Shown: positions 30,803-39,470, numbered from the stretch's first letter. The stretch is 51,472 nucleotides of DNA from Pseudomonadota bacterium (GCA_017881315.1 JADGRB010000005.1:1-51472); one strand, 5' to 3'. Notes: generated by a model not told the origin, from the sequence alone. Numbers and translations: made by a program.

Positions 30803-32512
30803 GTGAAGCGAACGGCGCTGGCAATACTGGGTGGCGCCTGGCTCCTGGCGCCACACCCCCGTGCGGTCGCGGCCGGCGCCTGCAACGTTCTCAGCTACAG
30901 GTTTCAACCCGACTGTTTCCAGACCTCCGGTGGCTCGGGCTGCCTGTTCGACAAGAATCACCCCGACTTCGGTCCACAGATCGCGGTCTGGGTCGGTAGC
31001 GCCGACGGTTCGCAGTTCGTGGACACGCTGATGGCGACCAACGCGGTCGCGATCCACGGGATCGGCAATCGACCGGGGACCTGGAATCTCCGCTCCGGTC
31101 CACGCTTTCCCTACGGCCGGCGCTCGATGGCACTGCCCATCTGGGCCCACGCGCGCGGCGTGCTCTACGACCCGGTCGCCATGAACGACGGGCTGGAGGA
31201 CGAGCTGACGGACCACGAAAATAACTCGTCGCCCGAGCCCTATTTCTGCCGGCCGATGCTGATCGACGAGGTCGTCGACGCCATCACCTGCCCGAGCGGT
31301 CAGTTCCGGAGCGCCAAGGGCCTGCTCGACCCGTCCGTGCCCCAGTCCTACTACCCGCCGCGGGCCGATCTCTTCGATTTCGGCGGGCCGCCCTGCATGG
31401 CACTCATTCGCTACCCCGGCTCGTGCGACGCCGGCGACTCCGCCCAGTACGCAGCCCTCAACGACGTCGACACCGTGGCGGCGGCGACGCCGCCCTACGG
31501 CGCGCCCTACAGCGGGAGCTGGATCATCCCCGGCGATCTCGCCGACGGCGACTATGCGCTGAACGTCGAGGTGGCGAAGGAGTTCGACACCAACGCCAGC
31601 AACCAGCACCCCTGCGAGGTGAGCGCGCGCGACCAGCAGTACTTCGCCGGATACGGGCAGGATGGAAACGTGGGCCAGCCGTCGGTGCTGTTCCGGGTTC
31701 CGTTCACCCTGGGGCCCGGCTCCTCCGGAACCACCGCCAGCACCAGCGCGATGGCCGGCTACGGGGACTGGACGGGGACGACCGGAGACCTGCTGGCACC
31801 CGATGCCACCATCAGCGGCGATCCCGGGAGCGGGGAGGGGCGTCTGCTGCTCATCGATGGACCGAACGGGCCGGCGCGGGTCTCGGTCTCGATCGCCGCC
31901 TGCCCGTCGGTCGACTGCACCACCGACCCGCTTCCGCTTCCGGTGTCATTCATGGCGACGCCGACCACCACGGGAACCGGCGTCAGGCTGACCGTGCTCC
32001 AGTCGAGCGAAGGTGGGCAACCGGTGCTCGGCTACGAGGCCCGCTACGCCATCACCTCGAGCGTCTCCGTGATCGATCCCGCCTCGTTCCCCGCCTGGAC
32101 ACCGGCGGGCACCGTCGCCGTCGGCCCGCCCGGTTCACCGACGACGCTCGACCTCGATGGGCTGGCTCCGCTCACCTACTATGCCGTCGGCATTCGCGCG
32201 ACCGGCGTGTGCGGCGCGTCGCCGATTACCTTCCAGCGTTTCCACACCCTGGCACGAAAGTACACCCAGCTCTCGGGCTGTTTCATCGCGACGGCCGCCT
32301 TCGGTTCCGACCTCGGCCCCGAGCTCGAGAGCCTCCGGACCTTTCGCGACGCCGCCACCACGCGCAGCGGGATCGCCCGCTCCGCCGTCGACCTCTACTA
32401 CCGTTCCTCGCCGCCCCTGGCCGCGGCCATCCGCCAATCGGAGCTGGCGCGCGCGCTCGTCCGCACGTCCCTCCGAGCGATGCTGCCTTTTTCGGGCCCC
32501 GGGGACCGCTAG
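30803..32512 (+). CDS. Secreted protein with fibronectin III-like region and CFI-box C-terminus
   Basis: 569 residues. A GTG start and signal peptide (ALAILGGAWLLAPHPRAVAA) precede a cysteine-rich domain of about 350 residues with no recognised family. A fibronectin type III-like stretch (about 380-480) is suggested by VRLTVLQSSEGGQPVLGYEARY and LDGLAPLTYYAVGIRATGVCG. Then comes CFIATAAFGSDL at about residue 493, the CFI-box (CFI-ATAA-[FY]-G) that marks the C-terminal region of many deltaproteobacterial exported proteins, followed by helices with LRTFRD. The box is thought to be a sorting or processing signal; its mechanism is not established. The stop overlaps the stop of the convergent gene. 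ATG 30801 is followed at once by TGA, so GTG 30803 is the start. Confidence 0.78.
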   Translation: MKRTALAILGGAWLLAPHPRAVAAGACNVLSYRFQPDCFQTSGGSGCLFDKNHPDFGPQIAVWVGSADGSQFVDTLMATNAVAIHGIGNRPGTWNLRSGPRFPYGRRSMALPIWAHARGVLYDPVAMNDGLEDELTDHENNSSPEPYFCRPMLIDEVVDAITCPSGQFRSAKGLLDPSVPQSYYPPRADLFDFGGPPCMALIRYPGSCDAGDSAQYAALNDVDTVAAATPPYGAPYSGSWIIPGDLADGDYALNVEVAKEFDTNASNQHPCEVSARDQQYFAGYGQDGNVGQPSVLFRVPFTLGPGSSGTTASTSAMAGYGDWTGTTGDLLAPDATISGDPGSGEGRLLLIDGPNGPARVSVSIAACPSVDCTTDPLPLPVSFMATPTTTGTGVRLTVLQSSEGGQPVLGYEARYAITSSVSVIDPASFPAWTPAGTVAVGPPGSPTTLDLDGLAPLTYYAVGIRATGVCGASPITFQRFHTLARKYTQLSGCFIATAAFGSDLGPELESLRTFRDAATTRSGIARSAVDLYYRSSPPLAAAIRQSELARALVRTSLRAMLPFSGPGDR

Positions 32513-33681
32513 AAAACGGTCCAGATGTCGGGGCGGGCGGCGTCTTTGGCGACGCCGTCGAGCAGCTCGTGCTGATTGGTGGTCAGGCGGCTCACCAGCC
32601 CGCGGATGTTGGCCATCCGCTGCTTGTAGCTCTCCTGGCGGACCTGATCGGGGGAGCCCGACATCACGGCGTCCATCAAGGGCGTCGGCTTCATGGGGAC
32701 GAGGTTGCCGGAATCGAGCTTGCCGCCGGTCTTCCGATCGACGAAGGGCGCGCCGCTACCGGACCGGATCTTGAAGCCCACCAGATCCTTGGCGCCGCAG
32801 TCCTTGCCGCCGTTCTTGCAAACCTGATCGCCAATCTCGACCAGGTTGGCGACGATGATCGTGCCGGCGCTGTTGTCGAACACCACACCGTAGTTCTTGG
32901 CGGCGCCGGTGCTCTTGTCGGCGTAGGCCTTGAGCGACTCGGCGTCGTTGTCGCTCCTGCGAATGTGCTTCTCGATCTCGGTGTAGAGCGCGATGGTGTC
33001 GTAGTAGTAGGTGAAGAGCTTGTCCACGTCGGCATCGGGCAGCCGGAAGAAATCGACGCGGAAGATGGTGGCGGTGGTCGGCCGCGGGTCGAGCTTGATG
33101 GTCTTCAGGTCCGCGATGAGCTGCGGATCGTAGGAGAGGGGATCCTTCTTGGCGGCGGAGAGCCGCTGCTGGCTCATCGCGACCATTCGCCCGATCACGG
33201 TGAGGGACTTCTCCATCTTGTCGAGCTCGGTCTTGACCGCCTTGGCGGCGTGGTTGGCGGTGTTCATGTTGGCCCGCCCGACGCTGGCGATGCCGAGACC
33301 GCCGCCCAGAGCAAAGGCCGCCGCGCCCACGATGACGGAGGTGAAGATGACCGCCTTGCCACGACCGGAACGCATGTTCTGGACCGGGGCGCCGTCGTCG
33401 ATGGTCCGCAGGTCGAATCCACCCTGCGGAGCCCGCATGTTGGCGTACGGGTTCATGCCCGAGGGCGGGGCCGCGGCCGGTGCCGCTGGCTGGGCCGCGC
33501 GCGCTTGAGGCGCGCCCGGAGCGGGAGCGCGACCCGGCTGCGGAAATCCGGGAGCAGGCCCACGGGGGGCTATGCCGCCTGGCCCTGGTTGCGCGCCCTC
33601 GGGTCGCTTGAGACCGAGACGGGCCTTGAGATCGCTGATGTCCTTGGTCGGCGGGACGCCTGGCTTCCTATTCTGATCCAC
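32509..33681 (-). CDS. Single-pass membrane protein with Pro/Ala-rich N-terminus, unknown function
   Basis: 390 residues from GTG 33681, with GGAGGAG five bases upstream. The first 100 residues are cytoplasmic in character, rich in Pro, Ala and Gly (QPAAPAAAPPSGMNPYANMR). One hydrophobic helix at about 109-131 (AVIFTSVIVGAAAFALGGG) is followed by a long alpha-helical outer domain with a heptad-like stretch (AKAVKTELDKMEKSLTVIGRM) and two cysteines near residue 290 that may pair (CKNGGKDCG). The family was not recognised. It has its own strong promoter. Its stop codon shares a CTAG palindrome with that of the convergent CFI-box gene. Confidence 0.7.
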   Translation of the reverse strand: MDQNRKPGVPPTKDISDLKARLGLKRPEGAQPGPGGIAPRGPAPGFPQPGRAPAPGAPQARAAQPAAPAAAPPSGMNPYANMRAPQGGFDLRTIDDGAPVQNMRSGRGKAVIFTSVIVGAAAFALGGGLGIASVGRANMNTANHAAKAVKTELDKMEKSLTVIGRMVAMSQQRLSAAKKDPLSYDPQLIADLKTIKLDPRPTTATIFRVDFFRLPDADVDKLFTYYYDTIALYTEIEKHIRRSDNDAESLKAYADKSTGAAKNYGVVFDNSAGTIIVANLVEIGDQVCKNGGKDCGAKDLVGFKIRSGSGAPFVDRKTGGKLDSGNLVPMKPTPLMDAVMSGSPDQVRQESYKQRMANIRGLVSRLTTNQHELLDGVAKDAARPDIWTVF

Positions 33682-33768
33682 GGAACTCCTCCGGCGCGGT
33701 TGCCATCACGCGCGCTTGGTCTGGTCGGCGGTGGGCGGAAAAAGCAGGCACGGAAACGAAGAAATCGG

Positions 33769-33797
33769 ACCATACTGGCGCCCTCCGCACCTGTCAA
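33769..33797 (-). promoter_or_regulatory. Strong promoter of the single-pass membrane protein gene
   Basis: On the minus strand TTGACA (33797-33792), exactly 17 bp, TATGGT (33774-33769). The leader to GTG 33681 is about 80 nt. The rest of the 187-bp gap 33682-33868 shows no further signal. Confidence 0.65.
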
Positions 33798-33868
33798 GCG
33801 AACCCCGCCAAAACAAAGCGCGTTTGCGCCCGTCGCGGTGCGCGTCGCAAACGGAAGAGTTATTCCGG

Positions 33869-34246
33869 CTAAGGGCGGTCGAAGCTGAGGAAGGATTCGA
33901 TGGCCCAGGCAGCGTCGGGCGGCAGATTGGTGAACCGAATTCCGACCGTGCGCCCTTCGCGCGTCACGGTCTCGCCGGATGCGGTCAGGATGTCGTTTCG
34001 ATCGGGAAGCTGGAACTGCAGACCCATGAATTGGGGCGCGCGGCTTCCATCCGGCTCGATCATCGGCACCAGACGGGCGCCGGTGCGGCTGATGTCGACC
34101 ATCCGGCACATGTACGGTTGGCCATCGAGGAACCGGTTCATGTACAGGTCGATGTTGACCCGCCGATGCGTGCGCCGGTCGGGGCCGTGGGCGCGCAGTT
34201 TACTTCGGCGGTTGAGAATGCGTTCCGAGCTCTTGGATTTCGGCAT
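33869..34246 (-). CDS. PilZ-domain protein (predicted cyclic-di-GMP receptor)
   Basis: 125 residues, a stand-alone PilZ domain. The two binding motifs are present: an arginine motif in DRRTHRRVNIDL (RxxxR) near residues 24-28, and D-x-S-x-x-G in VDISRTGARL near residue 52. Together they contact the guanines and phosphates of cyclic-di-GMP. The N-terminus is basic (MPKSKSSERILNRRSKLR). AAGGAGG lies six bases before ATG 34246. It is divergent from a membrane sensor gene, from which it is separated by 255 bp with promoters in both directions, and a perfect palindrome overlaps its own -10. It may regulate motility, secretion or polysaccharide output. Confidence 0.85.
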   Translation of the reverse strand: MPKSKSSERILNRRSKLRAHGPDRRTHRRVNIDLYMNRFLDGQPYMCRMVDISRTGARLVPMIEPDGSRAPQFMGLQFQLPDRNDILTASGETVTREGRTVGIRFTNLPPDAAWAIESFLSFDRP

Positions 34247-34272
34247 TTGAGTCCTCCTTCGGGCGATCCTTT

Positions 34273-34305
34273 CCTACATGTAGGTCCAAGTAAGTTTTTC
34301 GTCAA
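34273..34305 (-). promoter_or_regulatory. Promoter of PilZ gene with overlapping 12-bp palindrome (putative operator)
   Basis: On the minus strand TTGACG (34305-34300), 17 bp, TACATG (34282-34277). The perfect palindrome CCTACATGTAGG covers 34273-34284 and so sits over the -10, the usual place for a repressor site. Confidence 0.5.
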
Positions 34306-34369
34306 ATTTATTGGTCCCAGTCAGCTCATCCGGGGCCGGCCAGCTCAGTGAGGCTTTCTGGCTGAATCA

Positions 34370-34398
34370 TTGACTCGCGGCGCCGCGGTACCGATAAT
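34370..34398 (+). promoter_or_regulatory. Strong promoter of the sensor gene
   Basis: TTGACT at 34370-34375, 17 bp, GATAAT at 34393-34398. The predicted leader is about 97 nt and C-rich, and contains the stem-loop at 34431-34447 and the ribosome site GAGGAG shortly before ATG 34502. Confidence 0.65.
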
Positions 34399-34430
34399 CC
34401 GGGCCCGCCTAGACCCCCTAGCCACCTTTT

Positions 34431-34447
34431 AGCTGCCCAAAGCAGCT
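34431..34447 (+). other. Hairpin in the leader of the sensor gene
   Basis: AGCTGC, loop CCAAA, GCAGCT: a perfect 6-bp stem in an otherwise C-rich, weakly structured leader. No known riboswitch motif was recognised. It may only shape mRNA stability. Confidence 0.3.
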
Positions 34448-34501
34448 GCCCGCGCACCACTCCCGCCCACTTTCCCCCAAAGCCGACCAGAGGAGCCAGG
34501 T

Positions 34502-35974
34502 ATGCACCGCATGAAGATCGGGCTTGTCGCCGCCGCCGTCCTGTTCGTTTTCACGGCCGGTGTTTACACCATGGTGACGCACGAGCTAAGGGACGCCACC
34601 GTCCGCACTGTCGAATCCGACGTCTCGCGCGCCCAGCGGATGCACGGCGACATCCAGCGTCTCGAGGGCTTCGAATTCGCCAGCCTGGTGGCCGGGCTCG
34701 CCCGCCGACCCGCGGTGGTGGCGGTGTTCTCCAAGCCCGACGAGAACGGTCGCCGCCAGGCCGCCTTCGAGCAGGCCGAGCAGCTCAACGGATTTCTGCA
34801 GACCGGCGGCGCCCACAAGGCCGACATCGTCGCGATCATCGACGCCGAGGGGAAGGTGGTCGCCCGCGATCTCAACGTCAACGCGATGGTCGGCGAAGAT
34901 CTGCGCAGCAAGTTCCCCGCGGTATCCACCGCGCTCCGGGGCGAAGCGACCAAGGACATCTGGACGCTCGCCAACCGGATGACCCGGGTGGCGGTCGCGC
35001 CGGTGGTGCAGCCCGACGGAACGATCCGCGGCGCGCTCCTGGTCGGCTACGTCGTCACCGCGCGCGACGCCCAGGCGAAACGCGATCTGCTCGCCACCGA
35101 GGTCGCCTACTTCCACAACGGCAAGGTTCACACCTCCAGCTTTGTTTCCGAGGGGACCGGCGAGAACGCCAAGGAAGATGGCAACAAGACGCAGGCGTTG
35201 AACCAGATCCTTTTCCAGTCGGCCGACGCCTGGGGCCAGCAGGCGCTGCAGAAGGGGACGGCCAGCGAGATCTTTCACCTGTCGCTCGACGGGCGCGAGT
35301 TTGCGGCTGTCGCGGCGCCGCTCCACGGCAACGCGTTCGACAAGACCAGCGGCGTCGTGACGCTGTCTTCGATCTCGGACGCGCTCGAGCCGGTGTCGTC
35401 GGTCGGGATGAAGGTGGCCGGCTTCGGTGTGCTGGCGATCCTGGTGATGCTGGGGGCGGTGGTGCTCACCGCGCAGCGCTTCGGCAAGCCTCTCGACAAG
35501 ATCGAGCTCGGCGTGGCGGAGATCATCAACGGCAACATCGACTATCAGTTCAAGCCGGTAGGTCCGGACTTCGAGGGGCTCTCGAACGGTCTCAACGTGA
35601 TGCTGGCTCGGCTGCTCGGCCGCGAAGAGCCGAATGAGGACGAGCCCGAAGAGGAGCAGGACGAAACGTCGCGCTGGCGCTCCGACCAGATGCTGGTCGA
35701 GGAGGGCTCGGGCCCGGCGGCGGCCCCCGGCCCCGAGGTGGCGGCACTCTCCCAGGAGAGCGAGCCGGTCTACTACACGCGCATCTTCAACGAGTACGTC
35801 GCGGCGCTCAAGAGCCAGGGCAAACCCACCAAGGGGATCACCGTGCAAGCCTTCACCGCCAAGCTTCGTCTCATCGAGGGCGGTCTCAAGCAGAAGTGGA
35901 AGTGCCGCATGATCCGCTTCAAGGTCAACGCGCAGGGCGAGCAGGCGACGCTCAAGCCGATCCCGATCAACTAA
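34502..35974 (+). CDS. Membrane sensor with HAMP-like region and MXAN_5187-like C-terminus
   Basis: 490 residues. Residues 5-26 form a first membrane helix. The periplasmic part (about 27-300) looks like a Cache-type sensor (VVAIIDAEGKVVARDLNVNAMVG; IRGALLVGYVVTARDA). A second helix (about 304-323, VAGFGVLAILVMLGAVVLTA) leads into a HAMP-like linker (FGKPLDKIELGVAEIINGNI). Then comes an acidic stretch (EEPNEDEPEEEQDE) and a C-terminal domain of about 80 residues (YYTRIFNEYVAALKSQGKPTKG to QKWKCRMIRFKV), which resembles the C-terminal domain of Myxococcus MXAN_5187 as I recall it. There is no kinase or methyl-accepting domain, so output is probably by protein contact. It is followed directly by the NamZ-like gene. 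Confidence 0.7.
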   Translation: MHRMKIGLVAAAVLFVFTAGVYTMVTHELRDATVRTVESDVSRAQRMHGDIQRLEGFEFASLVAGLARRPAVVAVFSKPDENGRRQAAFEQAEQLNGFLQTGGAHKADIVAIIDAEGKVVARDLNVNAMVGEDLRSKFPAVSTALRGEATKDIWTLANRMTRVAVAPVVQPDGTIRGALLVGYVVTARDAQAKRDLLATEVAYFHNGKVHTSSFVSEGTGENAKEDGNKTQALNQILFQSADAWGQQALQKGTASEIFHLSLDGREFAAVAAPLHGNAFDKTSGVVTLSSISDALEPVSSVGMKVAGFGVLAILVMLGAVVLTAQRFGKPLDKIELGVAEIINGNIDYQFKPVGPDFEGLSNGLNVMLARLLGREEPNEDEPEEEQDETSRWRSDQMLVEEGSGPAAAPGPEVAALSQESEPVYYTRIFNEYVAALKSQGKPTKGITVQAFTAKLRLIEGGLKQKWKCRMIRFKVNAQGEQATLKPIPIN

Positions 35975-37198
35975 GTGGCGACCGAGACCGGGCTGGACGT
36001 TCTCTGTCAGGAGCGGCTCGGTCTGCTGCGCGGCCGGCGGGTGGGTGTGCTTTGCCACCCGGCCAGCGTCGCCGCCGATCTCACGCACGTCGTCGATCGG
36101 CTGATCGAGGTCGGCGTGCGGCCGGCCCGGCTGTTCGGGCCGGAGCACGGCGTACGCGGCGAGGCGCAGGACATGATCGGCCTGCCCGACGAGCGCGATT
36201 CGCGCACCGGGATTCCGGTGGTCAGCCTCTACGGCGAGACCTTCGAGTCCCTGTTGCCCTCGTCCGCCGATCTGGCGGAGCTCGACGTCCTGGTGGTCGA
36301 TCTGCAAGACATCGGAAGCCGCTACTACACCTACGTCTGGACCATGGCGCTCGCGCTGGTGGAGGCGGCGCGAGCCGGCGTCGCGGTGGTGGTGCTCGAT
36401 CGACCTAATCCGCTCGGTGGCCTCCTCATCGAGGGCGGCACCGTCCGCGAGGACTGCGAGTCGTTCGTGGGTCTGGGCGCGATTCCGGTGCGCCACGGGC
36501 TCACGATCGGCGAGGTCGCCCGGCTCTGTGCGGCGGGCATGCCCTGGGGCGGCGCCAGGTTTGCGCGGCCGATCGCCGTCGATCTCACGGTGGTGCCGAT
36601 GCGTGGTTGGCGGCGCGCGATGGGCTTCGCCGAGACGGGACTTCCCTGGGTGATGCCGTCGCCCAACATGCCGACGCCGCAGACCGCGCTGGTCTATCCG
36701 GGTGGGTGCCTGTTCGAGGCGACCAATCTGTCCGAGGGGCGTGGAACGACGCGGCCGTTCGAGATCGTGGGCGCGCCGTTTCTGGATGGACATCTGTGGG
36801 CCGAGGCGCTCGAGGCGCAGACTGGCCCGGGGCGGCCACTCGCCGGGGTGCGCTTTCGGCCGCTGTCGTTTCGGCCGACCTTCCACAAGTTTGCCGGACG
36901 CTCTTGCGGCGGCTTGCAGCTGCACGTCACGGATCCGCAGACGTTTCGATCCTACCTGACGGGGATCGCGCTCTTGGCCACCGCCCGCCGGCTGGCGCCG
37001 GCCGATTTTCGCTGGCGGGCGGAGCCCTATGAGTTCGTCGCCGATCGCCCGGCCATCGATCTGCTGAGCGGCGGCGACGGGATCCGGCAGGCGATCGAGC
37101 AGCACGGGCGCCTGGAAGAAATCGCCGAATCGATGGCGCCGTTCGAGCGGGCCTTCGCCGAGCACCGCCGCCCGGCGCTGCTGGCCGAGTACGCTTAG
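35975..37198 (+). CDS. DUF1343 / NamZ-type exo-beta-N-acetylmuramidase
   Basis: 407 residues. The motifs FGPEHGVRGEAQ, VVSLYGETFESLLP, DLQDIGSRYYTYVWTMALAL, LDRPNPLGGLLIEGG, WVMPSPNMPTPQTALVYPGG, NLSEGRGTTRPFEIVGAPF and FRPTFHKFAG are the conserved blocks of DUF1343, whose Bacillus member NamZ releases terminal N-acetylmuramic acid from muropeptides. No signal peptide is visible, so this copy probably acts in the cytoplasm in wall recycling, or the true start differs. GTG 35975 directly follows the TAA of the sensor gene, without a gap. nadD begins 4 bp after its stop. Confidence 0.85.
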   Translation: MATETGLDVLCQERLGLLRGRRVGVLCHPASVAADLTHVVDRLIEVGVRPARLFGPEHGVRGEAQDMIGLPDERDSRTGIPVVSLYGETFESLLPSSADLAELDVLVVDLQDIGSRYYTYVWTMALALVEAARAGVAVVVLDRPNPLGGLLIEGGTVREDCESFVGLGAIPVRHGLTIGEVARLCAAGMPWGGARFARPIAVDLTVVPMRGWRRAMGFAETGLPWVMPSPNMPTPQTALVYPGGCLFEATNLSEGRGTTRPFEIVGAPFLDGHLWAEALEAQTGPGRPLAGVRFRPLSFRPTFHKFAGRSCGGLQLHVTDPQTFRSYLTGIALLATARRLAPADFRWRAEPYEFVADRPAIDLLSGGDGIRQAIEQHGRLEEIAESMAPFERAFAEHRRPALLAEYA

Positions 37199-37202
37199 CC
37201 TC

Positions 37203-37799
37203 ATGCGGGTCGCGCTCTTCGGGGGGAGCTTCAATCCGCCACATCTGGCGCACCAGATGGCGGCGCTCTACGTCCTCGAGACCGCGCCCGTCGACGAGCT
37301 CTGGATCATCCCGGCGTTTCGGCACGCGCACGGCAAGGCGCTGGCGCCGTTTCCGGATCGTCTGGCGATGTGCGAGCTGGCGGCGCGCGCCCTCGGTCCC
37401 CGCGCGCGGGTCAGCGACGTGGAGCGCGAGCTCGGCGACGAGAGCCGGACGCTGCGCACCGTTCGCCGGTTGCAGGAGCGGTTTGCCACGCACGCGTTTC
37501 AGCTGGTGATCGGCGCCGATCTGCTGGCCGAGGTTCCATCCTGGTACGGTGGCGCCGAGCTGCAGGCGACCGTCCCCTTCATCGTGGTGGGGCGCGCCGG
37601 CGTCGGCAGTGCCCAGGGCGGCGGACGGGCCGTCGTCGGAGCGCCGGGGCAGGGCGCCCTGGCCCTCCCCGAGATCAGCTCGACCCAGGTGCGAGCCGCG
37701 CTGGCGGCGGGGAAATCCGTCGAGGGCCTCGTTCCCCGCGCGGTTCTGGATTACATATACGACCACACTTTGTATAAGGCCTCTGAGGAGCACGCATGA
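37203..37799 (+). CDS. nadD: Nicotinate-nucleotide adenylyltransferase
   Basis: 198 residues. Joins ATP and nicotinate mononucleotide in NAD synthesis. The nucleotidyltransferase motif FGGSFNPPHLAHQMAA is followed by ELWIIPAFRHAHGKAL and the C-terminal ISSTQVRAALAAGKSVEGLVP signature (ISSTxxR). The GSFNPxHxxH pair of histidines binds ATP. The start ATG 37203 lies four bases after the stop of the upstream gene; TACGCT seven bases before it could allow an internal leaderless transcript. It overlaps the next gene by ATGA (37796-37799). Confidence 0.92.
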   Translation: MRVALFGGSFNPPHLAHQMAALYVLETAPVDELWIIPAFRHAHGKALAPFPDRLAMCELAARALGPRARVSDVERELGDESRTLRTVRRLQERFATHAFQLVIGADLLAEVPSWYGGAELQATVPFIVVGRAGVGSAQGGGRAVVGAPGQGALALPEISSTQVRAALAAGKSVEGLVPRAVLDYIYDHTLYKASEEHA

Positions 37800-38809
37800 G
37801 CTACATGTCCGAAGCCGAAGTCAACGCGCGCGCCGCGTCCGAGGGACCGGCCGAGCCGACACCTTCGGTGTTCATCATGGGGGCCGGCGTGGTCGGCACC
37901 GCGTTGGCCGCGCGCCTGGTCCGGGCGGGAATTCCGGTGACCGGTCTGCACGGCCGGCAGGTCGAGCTGACCGACGCCGCGCGCGCGATCTCGGGCGTGG
38001 TGGGATCCACCGGCGACGTCCCCCAGATCCTGTCCGAATCGGACGTCATCATCATCTCGGTGCGCGACGATCGCGTCCCCGAAGTCGCCGAACGCCTCGC
38101 CCGCGAGGGGCGCCTGCGCCGCGAGCAGATCTTGCTCCACACCTCGGGCGCCAACCCGGCGCGCCTGATCCTGGCGGCGGCGCTGCCGCACGTGCGCGCG
38201 GTCGGGACGCTGCACCCGCTGGTGTCGTTCGCCGACGCGCGGGTGGCGGTGGAGGGGCTCCAGCAGGTCGCCTTCGGCATCGAGGGCGACGAGCCGGCGC
38301 GCGCGATCGGCAAGCGCATCGTGCGGGCCCTGGGCGCGCGGGCGGTGTTCCTCGAGGCGGAGAACCTGGCCCTCTATCACGCGGGGGCGGTGATGGCGTC
38401 GAACTACGTGGTCGCGCTGGCGGACACGGCGCAGTCGCTGCTGATCAAGGCGGGCGTTCCGGCCGATCAGGCCCTGCCGATCCTGATCCCGCTGCTCACC
38501 AGCGTGGTCCAGAATCTGGCGCAGCTCGGGCTGCCGGGCGCCCTGACCGGGCCCGTCGCGCGCGGCGACGTCGAATCGGTCGAGCGGCACATCGGCACGC
38601 TCGAAGCGCGCGCGCCCGAGCTGGTCGCCCTTTACCGCCTGGTCGGGCGAGACGTTCTGCGGCTGGCCCGCGAAAAGGCCGACCTCGAACCGGCCCGCGC
38701 GGCCCGCCTGGAGGCGCTGTTTTCGGGCGCAGCCGAGCCGGGCACGGCCGCTGGTGGACCCGCGGGCTCTCCGGCGGGCCCCAACGGCGGTCGGCGTCCC
38801 GGCGCATAA
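37796..38809 (+). CDS. Rossmann-like/DUF2520 protein (reductase-like)
   Basis: 337 residues. An N-terminal Rossmann domain starts FIMGAGVVGTALAARLVRAG (GxGxxG), followed by SESDVIIISVRDDRVPEVA and HTSGANPARLI, then LHPLVSFADARVAVEGL. The helical DUF2520 half contains LALYHAGAVMASNYVVALAD, LPILIPLLTSVVQNLAQLG and ALTGPVARGD. This combination is seen in proteins annotated as DUF2520 or as oxidoreductases near pantothenate or NAD genes; a substrate is not established. The last 30 residues are a Gly/Pro/Ala tail. It is coupled to nadD by a 4-bp overlap, which fits a role in cofactor supply. Confidence 0.82.
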   Translation: MSYMSEAEVNARAASEGPAEPTPSVFIMGAGVVGTALAARLVRAGIPVTGLHGRQVELTDAARAISGVVGSTGDVPQILSESDVIIISVRDDRVPEVAERLAREGRLRREQILLHTSGANPARLILAAALPHVRAVGTLHPLVSFADARVAVEGLQQVAFGIEGDEPARAIGKRIVRALGARAVFLEAENLALYHAGAVMASNYVVALADTAQSLLIKAGVPADQALPILIPLLTSVVQNLAQLGLPGALTGPVARGDVESVERHIGTLEARAPELVALYRLVGRDVLRLAREKADLEPARAARLEALFSGAAEPGTAAGGPAGSPAGPNGGRRPGA

Positions 38810-38908
38810 AATTCACCGTCGCCGGGCGACGAGCTGGCATTTTGGCCGACTCTTCGCCTATCATCGGGTCCCGTCTTAATGTTTGCGCCCCTGGCGCGGG
38901 AGCTTTGA

Positions 38909-39457
38909 ATGCACAAGCGATTTGCGCTCCGTTTTGGGACTGCCCTTGCCCTCTCGATCCTGGTGTTCGCCCGACCCAGTGTGGCCGGGAAACCCGAAGA
39001 CGTCTTCAAGGGAAAGATCGTCATCACCAAGAACCGGCTTCCGATGCGGTTCGCGTCGCCGGGCGCGTTCGTGGGCGCGCTGCAGAAGAACAAGATCGAC
39101 AAGATCTGGCCGACCGAAGAGAGCGGCGCGGAGCACGGCATCTGGAACCTCGAATACCTGGCGTTTTTCGCCCAGCCGCTCGACGACAGCGAGATCCAGG
39201 TGAAGTTCTACGACATCACCGGCGGAGACAAGCGTTACGTCGCCGGCGATCCGCAGTACACCCGCGAGCGTGGCTCGCGGATCTTCGGGTCCAGCATCCA
39301 GCTCGCCAAGCCCGAGTTCGACGTGCGCAAGCACTACATGATGACCATCGAGTCGAAGGGCCGAACCATCGCCATGACCAACTTCTGGTTGCTCGGCAAG
39401 GGCGCGAACTACAGCGGCAAGGTCGAGTTCTCCGACTCGGACACCCGCGCGAAGTGA
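38909..39457 (+). CDS. Small secreted protein, unknown function
   Basis: 182 residues. Signal peptide FGTALALSILVFARPSVAGK, cleaved probably after ALA-like VAG near residue 27. The mature part looks beta-rich (WNLEYLAFFAQPLDDSEIQV; RGSRIFGSSIQLAKPEFDV; RKHYMMTIESKG) and may be a beta-sandwich. There are no cysteines and no catalytic motif. CGGGAG lies six bases before ATG 38909, and TATCAT at 38859-38864 is a possible -10. The family was not recognised, though similar small exported proteins are common in myxobacteria. It leads a run of genes to 44890. Confidence 0.7.
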   Translation: MHKRFALRFGTALALSILVFARPSVAGKPEDVFKGKIVITKNRLPMRFASPGAFVGALQKNKIDKIWPTEESGAEHGIWNLEYLAFFAQPLDDSEIQVKFYDITGGDKRYVAGDPQYTRERGSRIFGSSIQLAKPEFDVRKHYMMTIESKGRTIAMTNFWLLGKGANYSGKVEFSDSDTRAK

Positions 39458-39470
39458 ACCGGTCGTCGCC

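Noticed and set aside
34399-34501. Cyclic-di-GMP or other riboswitch in the sensor leader
   Set aside because: The leader has one short hairpin and a C-rich stretch, and lacks the conserved cores of known riboswitches.
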